A stretch of 5,992 bases of DNA from Rhodobiaceae bacterium (GTDB lineage Bacteria > Pseudomonadota > Alphaproteobacteria > RS24). Below, piece by piece: positions 5,797-5,992 of this stretch. Location: positions 1 to 5,992 of the forward strand of contig NYTN01000041.1 in NCBI GenBank assembly GCA_002683515.1. Direction: 5' to 3'. Under the pieces are notes generated by a model. That model made no database searches and was not told the DNA's origin. It saw only the letters and a list, made by a program, of their open reading frames with translations. The position numbers and the translations under genes are program-made. Position 1 is the stretch's first letter. Every line of letters begins with the position of its first letter.

Positions 5797-5992
5797 ATGG
5801 TGAAAAAACACGTTGAAAATAAGAACTGGAGGGACATTAAACCCTTAAGCTGGCACTCCCCTCACCTCAATGAACCACTTCATAAAAGAATTTTGTCATC
5901 TGATCCTGAGACAGGCGCAATGACGTCAATAGTAGATTTACCAAAAACAACCATAAGTGATCAGATACTCGCCGCCAATTGTGAATTACAAA
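5797..5992 (+). CDS. Probable cupin-family protein, 5' end only
   Basis: A plus-strand frame opens at ATG 5797 (followed at once by GTG, an alternative start) and runs with no stop for 65 codons to the window edge. Residues 29-49 (HKRILSSDPETGAMTSIVDLP) carry the L-x-x-D-x-x-T-G segment that precedes the C-terminal cupin barrel in both bicupins of this window (LRKDDRTG and LRQDPQTT). It resembles the start of ChrR/DUF4437-type cupins ('vKlLs.DpeTGa.t.Lv.lp'). The barrel itself, and hence any metal ligands, lies outside the window. The SD is weak (AGAG at 5787-5790, 6 bases upstream). Divergent transcription from the operon, with a shared intergenic region, suggests a related function and possibly shared control. 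The coding call is fairly safe; the cupin call rests on one motif and its context. Confidence 0.65.
   Translation, partial: MVKKHVENKNWRDIKPLSWHSPHLNEPLHKRILSSDPETGAMTSIVDLPKTTISDQILAANCELQ

Overview
The window looks like AT-leaning bacterial DNA. Every gene but one lies on the minus strand, genes are packed with gaps of 0 to 39 bases, and most starts have a recognisable G-rich Shine-Dalgarno sequence. The protein families (cupins, acetoacetate-decarboxylase-like, carboxymuconolactone-decarboxylase-like, M24) suggest a Gram-negative heterotroph, perhaps a marine proteobacterium. No taxonomic marker is present, so this is only an impression.

Layout, in transcription order (right to left on the minus strand): a class I SAM methyltransferase with an N-terminal extension (4538-5629); a small carboxymuconolactone decarboxylase (CMD)-like protein (4136-4498); a bicupin (3273-4136); an acetoacetate decarboxylase (ADC)-like protein (2450-3268); an alpha/beta-hydrolase-fold protein (1592-2449); a second bicupin paralogous to the first (730-1590); and the N-terminal two thirds of an M24 (creatinase/prolidase-type) metallohydrolase that runs off the left edge (1-721). 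Stop and start codons overlap, abut or lie within a few bases at five of the six junctions, so this is almost certainly one translationally coupled operon. To the right, across a 167-base AT-rich gap that must hold divergent promoters, the 5' end of a plus-strand gene (5797 onward) encodes what looks like a third protein with the same cupin-family signature.

How they may work together (inference): all products look soluble and cytoplasmic, with no transporter, regulator or signal peptide in view. The enzyme classes are those of small-molecule chemistry: metal-dependent oxygenation or isomerisation (cupins), C-C bond hydrolysis or lactone opening (alpha/beta hydrolase), decarboxylation or dehydration (ADC-like and CMD-like), methyl transfer, and C-N hydrolysis (M24). 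I do not recognise this combination as a named pathway.

The most striking point is that three members keep the fold signature but appear to lack the residue that defines the classical chemistry. The ADC-like protein has Ser where the Schiff-base Lys should be. The alpha/beta hydrolase has Ser where the catalytic His should be, and no His at all after residue 84. The CMD-like protein has non-His residues where PcaC-type enzymes carry conserved His. In both bicupins the N-terminal cupin has lost its metal-ligand His while the C-terminal cupin keeps a His-x3-Glu ... His set. The locus is therefore a good candidate for an uncharacterised pathway built from repurposed folds.
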